49,678 nt of DNA from an uncultured Caulobacterales bacterium (GTDB taxonomy: Bacteria > Pseudomonadota > Alphaproteobacteria > Caulobacterales > Caulobacteraceae), in assembly GCA_903840435.1 (NCBI GenBank), contig CAIMFV010000029.1, positions 1 through 49,678 of the forward strand, in the 5' to 3' direction. Of this stretch, positions 18,077 to 27,814 are shown piece by piece (positions within the stretch are counted from its first letter, which is position 1; every line of letters begins with the position of its first letter). Under the pieces are notes generated by a model. It was not told the origin of the DNA. It was given only the letters and a program-made list of their open reading frames with translations, and searched no databases. Both the position numbers and the translations under genes were made by a program.

Positions 18077-18092
18077 TTCCAATATATTGGAA
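18077..18092. promoter_or_regulatory. Perfect 16-bp palindrome, putative operator of the XRE-cupin regulator
   Basis: ttccaatatattggaa is a perfect palindrome 30 bases upstream of the regulator start and on the sdaA side of it. A close match occurs upstream of kbl (17458-17473). The symmetry and repetition fit a dimeric helix-turn-helix binding site. Confidence 0.65.
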
Positions 18093-18152
18093 TTCCGTAG
18101 AAATGAATATAGCCAATCCGAGAAACGGCCTTAAGCTAGGCCCTAAGGAACC

Positions 18153-18188
18153 CGGTCGAATGGCCGGTCGACTGGCCGGTCGAATGGG
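18153..18188. repeat. Three tandem copies of a 12-bp unit upstream of sdaA
   Basis: cggtcgaatggc, cggtcgactggc and cggtcgaatggg follow one another without gaps, about 50 bases before the sdaA start codon. They could be a binding-site array or simply slippage in a leader. Confidence 0.85.
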
Positions 18189-18236
18189 GTGGGCGCGTGT
18201 CGGATCGAGCTCGGCCCCAACGACCTTGGAGGATAG

Positions 18237-19613
18237 ATGACCACCAGCACCTTTGAACTTTTTAAACTCGGCGTCGGTCCGTCCAGTTCTCACACCATGG
18301 GCCCCATGTCGGCTGCGGGACGCCATCTCGCCAATCTGGCCCGCGACGGCCATCTGGCAAAGGTCAGCCGGGTGCAGGTGACACTCTACGGCTCGCTCGC
18401 CCTGACCGGACGCGGGCACGCGACGGATCGGGCGGTGATGCTTGGCCTCATAGGGTATCTCCCCGCCACCCTCGACCCGGATGAGGGTGACTTAAGCTTG
18501 CTCAAATTGGCGGCTGAGCGGCGGCTTCGGCTCGGTGGCGGTGGGCCGGAGATCGCCTTTGCGGCCGAGACTGATATCATCTGGCGCGGCGATATGCGTC
18601 TGCCCAAGCATCCAAACGCCTTGCGCTTCTCCACCACCCTGGGCGAAGACACAGCGGTGGTCGACGAACTCTTCTATTCGGTTGGCGGTGGCTTTGTCGC
18701 TGATGAGCGGGAGATGGAGCTCAACCGACCGGTCGACAGTCACCCCGTCCCCTACCCCTTTATCAGCGCCGACGAGTTGTTGCAGATGAGCGCCGAGGCG
18801 GGGCTGACCATTGCCCAGGTCATGCTGGCCAATGAAGAGGCGCGTCGTGACCGCGCCGCGGTGGAAGCCGGACTGGACGCAATATTTGACGCCATGGAAG
18901 CCTCCATTGATCGCGGCATGCGCCAATCTGGCGAGCTGCCCGGCGGGCTCAAGGTCAAGCGTCGCGCGCGCCTGATCCATGAAGACCTGCGCTCCCGCGC
19001 CGAACGCCATATATCCGACCCGCTCATCGCTATGGACTGGATCAATCTCTGGGCGCTCGCGGTCAATGAAGAAAACGCCGCAGGGGGCCGGATCGTCACT
19101 GCGCCGACCAATGGTGCCGCGGGCATTATTCCGGCAGTCTTGCGCTACTATGATCGCTTTCATAAGGGCGGCGTCGCTGGCCGCCATACCTTCCTTTTGA
19201 CCGCCGCCGCCATTGGGGCGCTCTATAAGCGCAACGCCTCCATCTCGGGGGCCGAAGTGGGTTGCCAAGGCGAGGTGGGCGTCGCCTGTTCCATGGCCGC
19301 TGCAGGCTTCGCCGCGGCCTTAGGGGGCACGAACGCCCAGATCGAAAACGCCGCCGAAATCGCCATGGAGCACAATCTCGGCCTCACCTGCGATCCGATT
19401 GGCGGGCTGGTTCAAATCCCTTGCATCGAACGTAACGCCATGGGGGCGATCAAGGCCATCGATGCCGCTCGGCTGGCCCTGGTCGGCGATGGCGAGCACT
19501 CGGTCAGCCTCGACAAGGTCATTATGACCATGAAGCGCACCGGCGATGATATGAAGGACATCTATAAGGAAACGTCGCTCGGCGGGCTCGCGGTCAATCT
19601 GACTGAATGTTGA
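18237..19613 (+). CDS. sdaA: L-serine ammonia-lyase, iron-sulphur type
   Basis: Deaminates L-serine to pyruvate and ammonia using a 4Fe-4S cluster. The single-chain form of 458 residues has the beta domain first (FELFKLGVGPSSSHTMGPM) and the catalytic alpha domain after it (TAPTNGAAGIIPAVLRYY). Cluster cysteines are in GCQGEVGVACSMAAAGF and LTCDPIGGLVQIPCIERN. The ATG follows GGAGG. It is divergent from the XRE-cupin gene, and the palindrome at 18077-18092 lies in the shared region. With tdh-kbl (threonine to glycine) it makes a small amino-acid breakdown locus. Confidence 0.96.
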   Translation: MTTSTFELFKLGVGPSSSHTMGPMSAAGRHLANLARDGHLAKVSRVQVTLYGSLALTGRGHATDRAVMLGLIGYLPATLDPDEGDLSLLKLAAERRLRLGGGGPEIAFAAETDIIWRGDMRLPKHPNALRFSTTLGEDTAVVDELFYSVGGGFVADEREMELNRPVDSHPVPYPFISADELLQMSAEAGLTIAQVMLANEEARRDRAAVEAGLDAIFDAMEASIDRGMRQSGELPGGLKVKRRARLIHEDLRSRAERHISDPLIAMDWINLWALAVNEENAAGGRIVTAPTNGAAGIIPAVLRYYDRFHKGGVAGRHTFLLTAAAIGALYKRNASISGAEVGCQGEVGVACSMAAAGFAAALGGTNAQIENAAEIAMEHNLGLTCDPIGGLVQIPCIERNAMGAIKAIDAARLALVGDGEHSVSLDKVIMTMKRTGDDMKDIYKETSLGGLAVNLTEC

Positions 19614-19690
19614 GCTCCTTATCCGGCAACTTTGGCAAAACCGATCAATAGGCCTAAGCTCGCGCTTCTGATCCGTCCCAAGAGGCTTCT

Positions 19691-21985
19691 ATGTCCACGC
19701 GCGCCCAATATCTTTGCACTGCATCCTTCCTTTTGGGCTTGGTGGCAAGCGCTCCGGCTCTGGCGCAAGGCGAGCCCGCCCTCTTGGGCTTTTCTGGGCC
19801 GCACGCCACCCAAGAGCGCGCGTTGGAGGCCCGCTTCGACGCGAAGGTCTCGTCTGAGGAAATGCGCGGCTGGCTGGAGCAGCTCTCCTCCGCGCCCAAT
19901 CATGTCGGCGCGGCCCATGACAAGGCCAATGCCGAATTTCTCTTGCAGAAGTTCAAAGCCTTTGGTTTTGACGCCAAGATTGAGACCTTCGAGGTGCTCT
20001 ATCCGACGCCGCTTAGCGAAAGCCTCGACCTCCTCGGACCGAGCCCTTACCACGCGGCCTTGCGCGAGCCGCCGATGGCGGGCGACCGGACATCGACCCA
20101 AACCGATCACGCTTTACCGCCCTATCTCGCTTACCAAGGTGACGGCGATGTCACGGGCGACCTTGTCTATGTCAATTACGGCATGCCGGAAGACTATGAG
20201 GCGCTGGAGCGCCTGGGCGTCTCAGTGAAGGGCAAGATTGTCATTGCCCGCTATGGCCAGGGTTGGCGCGGACTAAAGCCGCAACTGGCCGAAGAGCATG
20301 GAGCCATCGGGGCCCTCATCTATTCCGACCCCGCCGATGACGGTTATGGCCAAGGCGATGTCTGGCCAAAGGGACCTCATCGTCCGCCGGCTTCGGTGCA
20401 GCGCGGCTCGGTCCAGAAAATGATGATCTATCCCGGCGACCCCCTGACGCCGGGCATTGGCGCTGTGGCAGGCGCCAAGCGACTGAGCCGCGCCGAAGCT
20501 AAAACCCTGCTCAAGATTCCGGCCTTGCCGATCTCCTATGCTGACGCCAAGCCCTTCCTTGAAGCGCTGAAAGGGCCAGAAGCCCCAGCCGCCTTTCGTG
20601 GCGGCCTACCCATCGCCTATCATGTGGGCGGCTCTGGCGAGACCTCCGTACATCTGGCGGTCAAGTCCGATTGGAGCCTGAAGACCATTTACGACGTCAT
20701 TGCCGTGATGAAGGGCAAAGGCGAGCCTGATCAGTGGATTATCCGCGGCAATCACCATGATGGCTGGGCCTTTGGCGCCGAGGACCCGCTCTCGGGTCAA
20801 GTGGCGCTGCTGGAAGAGGCGAAGGCCATCGGCGAACTCGCCCGCACCGGTTGGAAGCCCAAGCGCACCCTCGTCTATGCCAGCTGGGACGCCGAAGAGC
20901 CGGGTCTAATCGGCTCAACCGAATGGGCTGAGGCCCATGCCGATGAACTAAAAGCCAAGGCTGTCGCCTATGTGAATAGCGATTCCAACGACCGCGGGTT
21001 TTTTGAGGCCGAAGGCAGCCACGCCCTGCAAACCCTGGTCAATCAGGTCGCCGACGATGTGGCAGACCCCGAAAAGGGCGTTAGCATCTCGGCCCGCATG
21101 CGCGCCAATCTGCGCGTTAAAGCCTTGGCGCCGCGCGCCAGTGAAGATGTCAAGCGCGAAGCCGCTCTGGCCAAGTCCGGCGCCGAACTGCCACTCGCCC
21201 CGCTGGGGTCGGGCTCGGACTATTCCGCCTTCTTGCAGCATCTAGGCGTCGCCTCGCTGAATATCGGCTTTGGCGGCGAAGGAAGCTCCGGCGGGGTCTA
21301 TCACTCGATCTATGACAGCTATGACCACTATATCCGCTTCGGCGACCCAGGCCTCAGCTATGGGGCGGCCCTGACCCGAACGGGGGGGCGGCTAATGCTG
21401 CGGCTTGCCGATGCCGACCTGATCCCCATGCGGTTCGCGCCTGTGGCTGAGGCGGCGAGCCTCTACCTGGCTGAGATCAAGGCTCTGAATACGCGCATGG
21501 CCGATGGCGATAAGGTCATCGCCGATTTGCGCGTCGATCACGGGTTTGAACTGGCCTCGGACCCGCAAGCGCCTGTGGCGGCGCCACCGCTCAAGCCTGC
21601 CACCGTCAAGCTCGATTTTTCGCCGTTGGAACAGGCCATATCCCGGCTTTCGGCCTCGGCCAGCGCCTTCGATGCGGCCTATGCCGCCCATGGCGAGGGC
21701 TTGGCGCAAAAGCGGGCGACAGACCTCGATGCCGCCTTGGTGAAGATGGAGCATGGCTTGACGGCGCCTGAGGGCCTTCCTGGCCGACCGTGGTTCCAGC
21801 ACCTTTTGTATGCACCCGGCGTGCTCACCGGCTATGGCGCCAAGACCCTCCCCGGCGTGCGGGAAGCCATCGAAGGCCGCCGCTTTGAGGAAGCAGCGAC
21901 CTATATTCGGCTGACCGCAAGGACACTCAACGCCTATTCCGATCAGCTGGATACCGCCAAGGCCCTGTTGAGCCCAACCCCTTGA
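19691..21985 (+). CDS. Secreted M28 metallopeptidase, glutamate carboxypeptidase II-like
   Basis: A 764-residue periplasmic or secreted zinc peptidase. The signal peptide spans about residues 1-25 (ending ALA-Q). It is followed by a PA-domain insert (YLAYQGDGDVTGDLVYVNYG then GKIVIARYGQGWRG) and the M28 catalytic domain. Di-zinc site residues are recognisable in RGNHHDGWAFGAEDP (His, Asp), ASWDAEEPGLIGSTEW (Glu-Glu), VNSDSN (Asp) and YHSIYDSYDHY (His), the pattern of PSMA/GCPII. A C-terminal helical region resembles the transferrin-receptor-like dimerisation domain. It likely trims peptides or acidic dipeptides outside the cytoplasm. It is monocistronic as far as can be seen. Confidence 0.93.
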   Translation: MSTRAQYLCTASFLLGLVASAPALAQGEPALLGFSGPHATQERALEARFDAKVSSEEMRGWLEQLSSAPNHVGAAHDKANAEFLLQKFKAFGFDAKIETFEVLYPTPLSESLDLLGPSPYHAALREPPMAGDRTSTQTDHALPPYLAYQGDGDVTGDLVYVNYGMPEDYEALERLGVSVKGKIVIARYGQGWRGLKPQLAEEHGAIGALIYSDPADDGYGQGDVWPKGPHRPPASVQRGSVQKMMIYPGDPLTPGIGAVAGAKRLSRAEAKTLLKIPALPISYADAKPFLEALKGPEAPAAFRGGLPIAYHVGGSGETSVHLAVKSDWSLKTIYDVIAVMKGKGEPDQWIIRGNHHDGWAFGAEDPLSGQVALLEEAKAIGELARTGWKPKRTLVYASWDAEEPGLIGSTEWAEAHADELKAKAVAYVNSDSNDRGFFEAEGSHALQTLVNQVADDVADPEKGVSISARMRANLRVKALAPRASEDVKREAALAKSGAELPLAPLGSGSDYSAFLQHLGVASLNIGFGGEGSSGGVYHSIYDSYDHYIRFGDPGLSYGAALTRTGGRLMLRLADADLIPMRFAPVAEAASLYLAEIKALNTRMADGDKVIADLRVDHGFELASDPQAPVAAPPLKPATVKLDFSPLEQAISRLSASASAFDAAYAAHGEGLAQKRATDLDAALVKMEHGLTAPEGLPGRPWFQHLLYAPGVLTGYGAKTLPGVREAIEGRRFEEAATYIRLTARTLNAYSDQLDTAKALLSPTP

Positions 21986-22057
21986 CGGGTAACGGGCGGG
22001 ATTGACGCAGCGACATGTTCGGGTCCGCCAACTCTATGGCTTAGGACCTGTCCGGCC

Positions 22058-22954
22058 TCACTTCGGCAAGACGGTCTCGGGCTTGGTATTGACCAAGATG
22101 TCCACGTCGCAGGGCGAAAACTCCTCGCCCTTGGCGTCCTTGAGTTTATCGAACTCGTAGCGGTAGAATTTTGATGCCGTGGAGACGCGCGCCAAAGGAT
22201 AGGTTTCGCCTTGCGGCAGGTCTGACGCCAGCCGAACGCGGGTCATGACGTCCTGCGGCTCAGGAACCGGTTCGCCGGTCTTTATCAGACGCGCCACCTC
22301 CAAGCCGACCAAGACCCGACCAAAGGCCGTATATTTGTGGTCCAGACCAAAATTTGAATTTCGCATAATGAAGAACTGGCTGTTGCCAGAGCCCGGATCC
22401 TCGGCTCGCGCCATGCCAAGCACGCCTTGGCAAAACATCCCCCAGCCCTGCACAGTCCCCGAAACATTCATCGCCATCAGCGCATCAGATTGGGAGTTGA
22501 CTGGCATAAATTCCGACAAGCCCGCCACACTGGCGCCCGATTGGGTGAGGGTTACGAAGGGGAAATTGGCGTCGCGAACAAAGGTGAATTCGCCGGGCAC
22601 ATTGGGCAGATCCGATCCGCCCTGGCCGGTATTGGTTGGATCGCCCGTCTGATCCATGAAGCCGTCAATCACGCGGAAAAAGCTTTGGCCGTCGAAAAAG
22701 TGCCGCCGGGCAAGGGTCTTAATCTGTGCCACGGTCTTCGGCGCCATCAGGGGATAGAGCTCCGCGACAATGCGGCCATGGCTCGTGTCGATGATCAATA
22801 AATTGTCGGGATCAACCAGCTTCCAGTCCGTGGCCAGGATCGGCGGCGGAGTTGTCGGCGCAGCCGCCTTCGTCGATTTCCGGGCCAGAGCCGGCGTCGC
22901 GGCCACGGCGAATAGCAGGGCTAAGGTGGCAAAATTTCGCAGGGATGAGGGCAT
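22058..22954 (-). CDS. Periplasmic cyclophilin-type peptidyl-prolyl isomerase
   Basis: 298 residues with a signal peptide (about 1-24, ending ALA). The cyclophilin core shows TSHGRIVAELYPLMAPKTV, FFDGQSFFRVIDGFMDQTGD (with the catalytic Arg), LGMARAEDPGSGNSQFFIM and YTAFGRVLVGLEV. It catalyses proline cis-trans isomerisation of exported proteins. A C-terminal extension of about 70 residues follows the core. It lies just downstream of coaD on the same strand, 22 bases away. Confidence 0.93.
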   Translation of the reverse strand: MPSSLRNFATLALLFAVAATPALARKSTKAAAPTTPPPILATDWKLVDPDNLLIIDTSHGRIVAELYPLMAPKTVAQIKTLARRHFFDGQSFFRVIDGFMDQTGDPTNTGQGGSDLPNVPGEFTFVRDANFPFVTLTQSGASVAGLSEFMPVNSQSDALMAMNVSGTVQGWGMFCQGVLGMARAEDPGSGNSQFFIMRNSNFGLDHKYTAFGRVLVGLEVARLIKTGEPVPEPQDVMTRVRLASDLPQGETYPLARVSTASKFYRYEFDKLKDAKGEEFSPCDVDILVNTKPETVLPK

Positions 22955-22976
22955 TTGAACTCTTGTCGATCGGCGA

Positions 22977-23483
22977 TCAGGATGGGGTTTTCGGGTGATA
23001 CTTGTCGCGCATCATATCGGCCACGCGCGGGCTGACGAAGCCGGAAATGTCGCCGTCCAATCGCGCGATCTCTTTCACCAGCCGCGATGCGATGGCTTGA
23101 TGACGCGGATCAGCCATCAGAAAGACGGTTTCGATCTGGCGGTTCAGCTGTTGGTTCATCGCCGTCATCTGAAATTCGTACTCAAAATCTGACACGGCGC
23201 GAAGCCCGCGAATGATGACCGAAGCGTCGATACTTTGGGCGAAATGCATCAGTAGGTTTTCATAGGGCATGGCGACGATGGCAACGCCGGAATTTCGGCT
23301 GAGCTCAGCGGTGTCGCGCATCACCATCTCGACCCGCTCATCCAGAGAAAAGAGCGGACCCTTGTCGCGATTGACCGCAACCCCGATCACCAGCTTATCG
23401 ACCAGCTTCACCGCCCGACCAATTATATCCATATGGCCATTGGTGATGGGATCAAAGGTTCCCGGATAAATTCCGATGCGCAT
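22977..23483 (-). CDS. coaD: Phosphopantetheine adenylyltransferase
   Basis: Transfers AMP from ATP to 4'-phosphopantetheine, the penultimate step of coenzyme A synthesis. 168 residues. It begins with the nucleotidyltransferase motif IGIYPGTFDPITNGHMD (TxGH present) and contains SVIIRGLRAVSDFEYEFQM and VKEIARLDGDISGFV. The ISSS/T motif is changed to IASR. The ATG at 23483 gives the normal length and follows AAGGGA; earlier in-frame starts add a basic 15-residue tail with no family match. It sits between gyrA and the cyclophilin gene. Confidence 0.95.
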   Translation of the reverse strand: MRIGIYPGTFDPITNGHMDIIGRAVKLVDKLVIGVAVNRDKGPLFSLDERVEMVMRDTAELSRNSGVAIVAMPYENLLMHFAQSIDASVIIRGLRAVSDFEYEFQMTAMNQQLNRQIETVFLMADPRHQAIASRLVKEIARLDGDISGFVSPRVADMMRDKYHPKTPS

Positions 23484-23579
23484 GGACCGTCCCTTCATCC
23501 CAGGTTCGCGCCCCATTTGCGTGCGCAAGTTTCGCGTCTCAAGCTTTTGCCCCTAACCGAGCCCGCTCAAGTTAGCTGA

Positions 23580-26384
23580 TCAATCGCCCGAAGGCGCTTC
23601 AGATGCAAGGGGGGCTTGATCGTCCGGCGCATCGCTCGTTTCGCCAGGCTCGGCCAAGCGTTCCACCGACACCACCCGCTCGGCATCGGCGGTTCGGAAA
23701 ATATAGACGCCTTGGGTGTTGCGGGCGGCGACCCGAACTTGCCCGACTGGCACGCGGATCAGTTGCCCGCCGTCGGTGACCAGCAAGATCTCATCGCCCT
23801 CTTCGACCGGGAAGCTGGCCGCCAAACGCCCTCCCCGCCGCGTCAGGTCGTGCGCCACCAAGCCCTGTCCACCGCGACCGGTGCAACGATAGTCATAGGA
23901 CGAGGTGCGCTTGCCAAGGCCCGCATCGGTAATGGTCAGGATCAATTGCTCTGCAGCTCCCAGAGCAATGAGCCTTTCATTCGAGACCTGATCCAGATCG
24001 ACCGCGCCTTCGTCTGGCTCGGCATCAGCCTCCCCGACGTCTGCCGCATCGCCCTCAACCGCCTCGCCCGACGCCGCGCGCAGGGCCGCAGCATATTTGA
24101 GATAGGCGACGCGCTCGCCTGGGGTTGCGTCGACGTGGCTCAGCACCGCCATGGAGATGACTTCATCGCCATCCCCCAACCGCACGCCGCGCACACCGGT
24201 GGACTCGCGGCCGGCGAACACCCGAACATCGGTCACCGGGAAGCGGATGCAGCGGCCAAGCGCTGTGGTGAGGAGGATGTCCTTCAGCTCATCGCAAAGC
24301 GCTACGCCGACAATGCGCCCGCCATCCTCGCCGAACTTCATGGCGATCTTGCCAGCCCGATTGACTTGCACGAAGTCGGACAGCTTGTTTCGCCGCACAT
24401 CGCCAAAGCTGGTGGCGAACATGACGTCCAGCGCATCCCACTGGGCTTCATCCTCTGGCAAGGGCAGGACGGTGGTGATGGTCTCCCCAGCTTCCAAGGG
24501 CAAAAGATTGACGAAGGCCTTGCCCCGGGCATTGGCCTGGGCGAGCGGCAAGCGCCACACCTTCAATTTATAGACCTTGCCAATGGAAGAGAAGAATAGC
24601 ACCGGCGCGTGGGTGGAGGCTGCAAAGACGCGGACCACCGCATCCTCATCCTTCATCGCCATGCCCGCCTTGCCCTTGCCGCCCCGATGCTGGGTCCGGT
24701 AGGAGGACAGCGCTGTGCGTTTGACATAGCCGCCATGGGTAACAGTGACGACCATCTCTTCGCGCGGAATCAGGTCTTCGTCTTCGACATCAGCATCGCC
24801 ATCGACAATCTGGGTCCGGCGCGGCCGACCAAAGGCGTGCTTCACCTCTTCCAACTCTTCGCGGATGATGGAGACAATCCGGTCCCGGCTGGCGAGGATG
24901 GCGAGATATTCGGCGATGGAGGCCGACAGGGTCCCGGCTTCCTCAAAAATCTCATCGCGACCCAGCCCGGTTAGGCGAGACAGGGTGAGGCTCAAGATGG
25001 CGCGCGCCTGTTCATCGGTCAGACGCACCTTGTCGCCATCGACCACCACTGTGCGCGGGTCCTGAATCAAGCCGATCAAGGCCATCATGTCGCCAGCAGG
25101 CCAATCCTTGCCTTGCAGGCGCTCGCGCGCCTCGGCCGGATCCCGCGAAGAGCGGATGATGATGATGACCTCGTCAATATTGGCCACCGCAATGGCGAGA
25201 CCCACCAAGACGTGACCCCGGTTACGGGCCTTGGTCAGCTCAAACTTGGTGCGGCGGACCACCACCTCTTCGCGGAATTCGAGGAAGGCGTCGATCAGCG
25301 GTCGCAGGCCCAACTGTTCCGGTTTGCCGCGATTGAGCGCCAGCATATTGACGCCAAACGAGCTCTGCAGCGGGGTGAAGCGATAGAGCTGGTTCAAAAT
25401 GACGTCGGCGGTCGCATCGCGCTTCAGATCGATTACCACCCGCATGCCGTCGCGGTCACTTTCGTCGCGCAGGTCGGCGACGCCTTCGATCCGCTTTTCC
25501 CGCACCAGTTCTGCAATCCGCTCGACCAGGGTCGCCTTGTTCACCTGATAGGGAATTTCAGTGATGATGATGGACTCGCGATCCTTGGCGCTGGTCTCAA
25601 TGGCGGTCTTGCCGCGTACGACCACCGAACCGCGTCCGCTGATCAGCGCTTGGCGGGCGCCCGAGCGACCAATAATCTCCCCACCAGTGGGGAAATCAGG
25701 TCCTGGCACCATATCGAGCAGGGTCTCAAGCGCAATTTCGGGGTCGGCTAAGACAGCCAAGCAGGCTTCGACAATTTCGCTTAGATTGTGCGGTGGGATA
25801 TTGGTGGCCATGCCAACCGCGATACCGCCTGCCCCATTGACCAACAGATTGGGGATCCGCGACGGCAGGACGCTCGGCTCATGCTCAGCGCCGTCATAGT
25901 TGGGCTTGAAATCGACCGTGTCCTTGTCGAGATCGGCCAGCAGGGCTTCTGCCGCCTTGGTCATCCGGCTTTCGGTATAGCGCATGGCGGCTGGCGGATC
26001 GCCGTCCACCGAGCCAAAATTCCCTTGGCCGTCAATCAGAGGCAGGCACATGGAGAAGTCCTGCGCCATACGCACCAAGGCGTCATAGACCGCCACATCG
26101 CCGTGCGGGTGATACTTACCAATGACGTCACCGACCACGCGGGCGGACTTGCGATAGGCGCCGGTGGCGGAAAAGCCGTTCTCGTGCATGGAGAACAGGA
26201 TGCGGCGGTGGACAGGCTTTAAGCCATCGCGCGCGTCGGGCAGAGCGCGCGCCACAATCACGCTCATGGCGTAATCGAGATAGGAGCGTTTCAGCTCACT
26301 TTCGATCGAGATAGGCGCCACGCCTTTGGACAGGCCGCCCGGGAAGCGATCATCAGGTGAGGTCGGTAGAACAGGATCGGTCAA
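23580..26384 (-). CDS. gyrA: DNA gyrase subunit A
   Basis: Breaks and rejoins DNA in the A2B2 gyrase that adds negative supercoils. 934 residues. The N-terminal breakage-reunion domain has [27 protein letters not shown] and the active Tyr136 in AAMRYTESR. The C-terminal beta-pinwheel includes the GyrA box QHRGGKG. The quinolone-determining position equal to E. coli Ser83 is Val97, while Asp87 is kept as Asp101. An acidic insert ([20 protein letters not shown]) interrupts the C-terminal domain, and the chain ends in an acidic tail. It stands upstream of coaD on the same strand with 96 bases between. Confidence 0.98.
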   Translation of the reverse strand: MTDPVLPTSPDDRFPGGLSKGVAPISIESELKRSYLDYAMSVIVARALPDARDGLKPVHRRILFSMHENGFSATGAYRKSARVVGDVIGKYHPHGDVAVYDALVRMAQDFSMCLPLIDGQGNFGSVDGDPPAAMRYTESRMTKAAEALLADLDKDTVDFKPNYDGAEHEPSVLPSRIPNLLVNGAGGIAVGMATNIPPHNLSEIVEACLAVLADPEIALETLLDMVPGPDFPTGGEIIGRSGARQALISGRGSVVVRGKTAIETSAKDRESIIITEIPYQVNKATLVERIAELVREKRIEGVADLRDESDRDGMRVVIDLKRDATADVILNQLYRFTPLQSSFGVNMLALNRGKPEQLGLRPLIDAFLEFREEVVVRRTKFELTKARNRGHVLVGLAIAVANIDEVIIIIRSSRDPAEARERLQGKDWPAGDMMALIGLIQDPRTVVVDGDKVRLTDEQARAILSLTLSRLTGLGRDEIFEEAGTLSASIAEYLAILASRDRIVSIIREELEEVKHAFGRPRRTQIVDGDADVEDEDLIPREEMVVTVTHGGYVKRTALSSYRTQHRGGKGKAGMAMKDEDAVVRVFAASTHAPVLFFSSIGKVYKLKVWRLPLAQANARGKAFVNLLPLEAGETITTVLPLPEDEAQWDALDVMFATSFGDVRRNKLSDFVQVNRAGKIAMKFGEDGGRIVGVALCDELKDILLTTALGRCIRFPVTDVRVFAGRESTGVRGVRLGDGDEVISMAVLSHVDATPGERVAYLKYAAALRAASGEAVEGDAADVGEADAEPDEGAVDLDQVSNERLIALGAAEQLILTITDAGLGKRTSSYDYRCTGRGGQGLVAHDLTRRGGRLAASFPVEEGDEILLVTDGGQLIRVPVGQVRVAARNTQGVYIFRTADAERVVSVERLAEPGETSDAPDDQAPLASEAPSGD

Positions 26385-26658
26385 GGCGCTTTTCGGGGCT
26401 GCAGGCGGCGCGAAATGCGCGCGGCCTAGGCCAATGGGACAGGCGTAACGCGAAGACTAAGGAATCGCCTCCACACGCCAAACTTGGTGTTAGCACCCCC
26501 ACTCTGAAGACGCAAAACCCTTACCGCCTTTGCCAAGTGCTGGGAATTGCAGCTAGACATAAGCTTTCGGTTCCGTTCAGTTTAAGTTCAGCCATAGGCG
26601 CGCACAAAGGCGACACGCGGCGCGGAGGCTTCGCCGATCTTATCAGTTGGAGCATATC

Positions 26659-27342
26659 ATGAAATTCGCATCGCCTTTGGCCGTCGCTTTGAGCTTGCTG
26701 GCCACAAGCGCTATGGCGCAAGACCACGGCTGGGGCGGCCATGGTGAAGGCGGAGGTCGTGGCCCTGGCGGCGGTGGCCGCCCGCCCCCATCAGCGCCGC
26801 CGCCCGCCCGGCCGTCTGCCCAGGCGCCCGCTCCTGCCCCTCGCGCACCGCAAGCCATGCCGCCTGCAGGAGGTGGATCGCGCGGCGGACCTCCAGGCGC
26901 GTGGAGAGCGCAACCCTCAGTCACTGCACCGGCACCGGACTGGAGGGGCGGGGCGCATAATGGATGGGACGGACAAAGGGGCGCTAACCCAGATTGGCGA
27001 GGTGGGGCCCAGCCCGGTTGGCAAGGCCACGAAGTAGGACCGAGTGGAAATTGGCGCGGCGTCGCCCACAGCCAATGGGGGTATCATGGCGCCTGGCATG
27101 AAAGCTATCACGCGCCGCCCTTCTATTATCCAAGAGGTTGGGGGTATCATCGCTGGGCCGTTGGCGAGTATTTACCGCCGTTCTTCTTCGGGTCTGAGTA
27201 TTTCTTAGCGTCCTACTATAATTATGGCCTGCCGCCGCCACCTTGGGGTTGCCGGTGGGTGAGGTTTGGGCCGGACGCCTTGCTGATTGACCTTCGCACC
27301 GGCGCTGTCCTTGAGACGGCGTACGGCGTCTTCTACTGGTAG
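26659..27342 (+). CDS. RcnB-family periplasmic protein with Gly/Pro-rich linker
   Basis: 227 residues. Signal peptide (about 1-20, ending AMA-Q), a long low-complexity Gly/Pro/Ala-rich stretch with repeated DWRGGA/NWRGVA units (about 25-140), and a C-terminal RcnB domain (YYPRGWGYHRWAVGEYLPPF, GSEYFLASYYNYGLPPPPWG, WVRFGPDALLIDLRTG). The E. coli RcnB founding member is a periplasmic protein of nickel/cobalt homeostasis; most family members are uncharacterised and often envelope-stress linked. The ATG at 26659 follows GGAG by 6 bases. A second, shorter relative follows 16 bases later. Confidence 0.88.
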   Translation: MKFASPLAVALSLLATSAMAQDHGWGGHGEGGGRGPGGGGRPPPSAPPPARPSAQAPAPAPRAPQAMPPAGGGSRGGPPGAWRAQPSVTAPAPDWRGGAHNGWDGQRGANPDWRGGAQPGWQGHEVGPSGNWRGVAHSQWGYHGAWHESYHAPPFYYPRGWGYHRWAVGEYLPPFFFGSEYFLASYYNYGLPPPPWGCRWVRFGPDALLIDLRTGAVLETAYGVFYW

Positions 27343-27358
27343 GAATAGGAACCGCGCC

Positions 27359-27814
27359 GTGGGCCGGAGCGTCTCATTCGCAAAGCCTGTGCGGACCGTC
27401 CTCGCGGTCTTGCTCGGCCTGTTGCTGAGCGCGCCACAGCTTGCCAATGCCGGTCCACGGGCGCCCCAAGGGGGTGGGAGGGCGCATCCCCCGGGCGTGC
27501 CACGCTTTGCCCCTCCTCGCCCGGCAGGGTTCATGCGTCCGCCTCCCGCCGAGCCTCGCGCACGCCGCGAGCGTCAAGCCTCGCCTCAGATCGCACCAAG
27601 TTTCCCAAACCTGCCTGCGCCCCCGCCCACCCGCCATCTTTATCGCGGGCAGTATTTGCCCGACGGTGGATTTGGCGCACCGATCCTAAATCCAGACCGA
27701 TTCCACCTCAGGCGCGCGCCGCCGGGCTATTATTGGGTTAGACGAGGTGGCGATATGCTGCTGATCCAGGGCTCAACCGGCCTCGTCGCCGAAACCATCC
27801 CTGAAGGCTATTAA
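27359..27814 (+). CDS. Second RcnB-like secreted protein
   Basis: 151 residues starting at GTG 27359, 8 bases after AGGA and 16 bases after the previous stop. It has a signal peptide with a basic start and a strong hydrophobic core ([21 protein letters not shown]), a proline/arginine-rich middle, and a C-terminal RcnB-type ending ([11 protein letters not shown] then [20 protein letters not shown]). The last Gly-Tyr-stop overlaps the convergent gatB stop by 4 bases. It is probably cotranscribed with its neighbour and may work with it in the envelope. The function is unknown. Confidence 0.8.
   Translation: MGRSVSFAKPVRTVLAVLLGLLLSAPQLANAGPRAPQGGGRAHPPGVPRFAPPRPAGFMRPPPAEPRARRERQASPQIAPSFPNLPAPPPTRHLYRGQYLPDGGFGAPILNPDRFHLRRAPPGYYWVRRGGDMLLIQGSTGLVAETIPEGY

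Noticed and set aside
23616-24599. 327-codon open frame on the plus strand
   Set aside because: Antisense to gyrA, with composition reflecting the gyrA codons.
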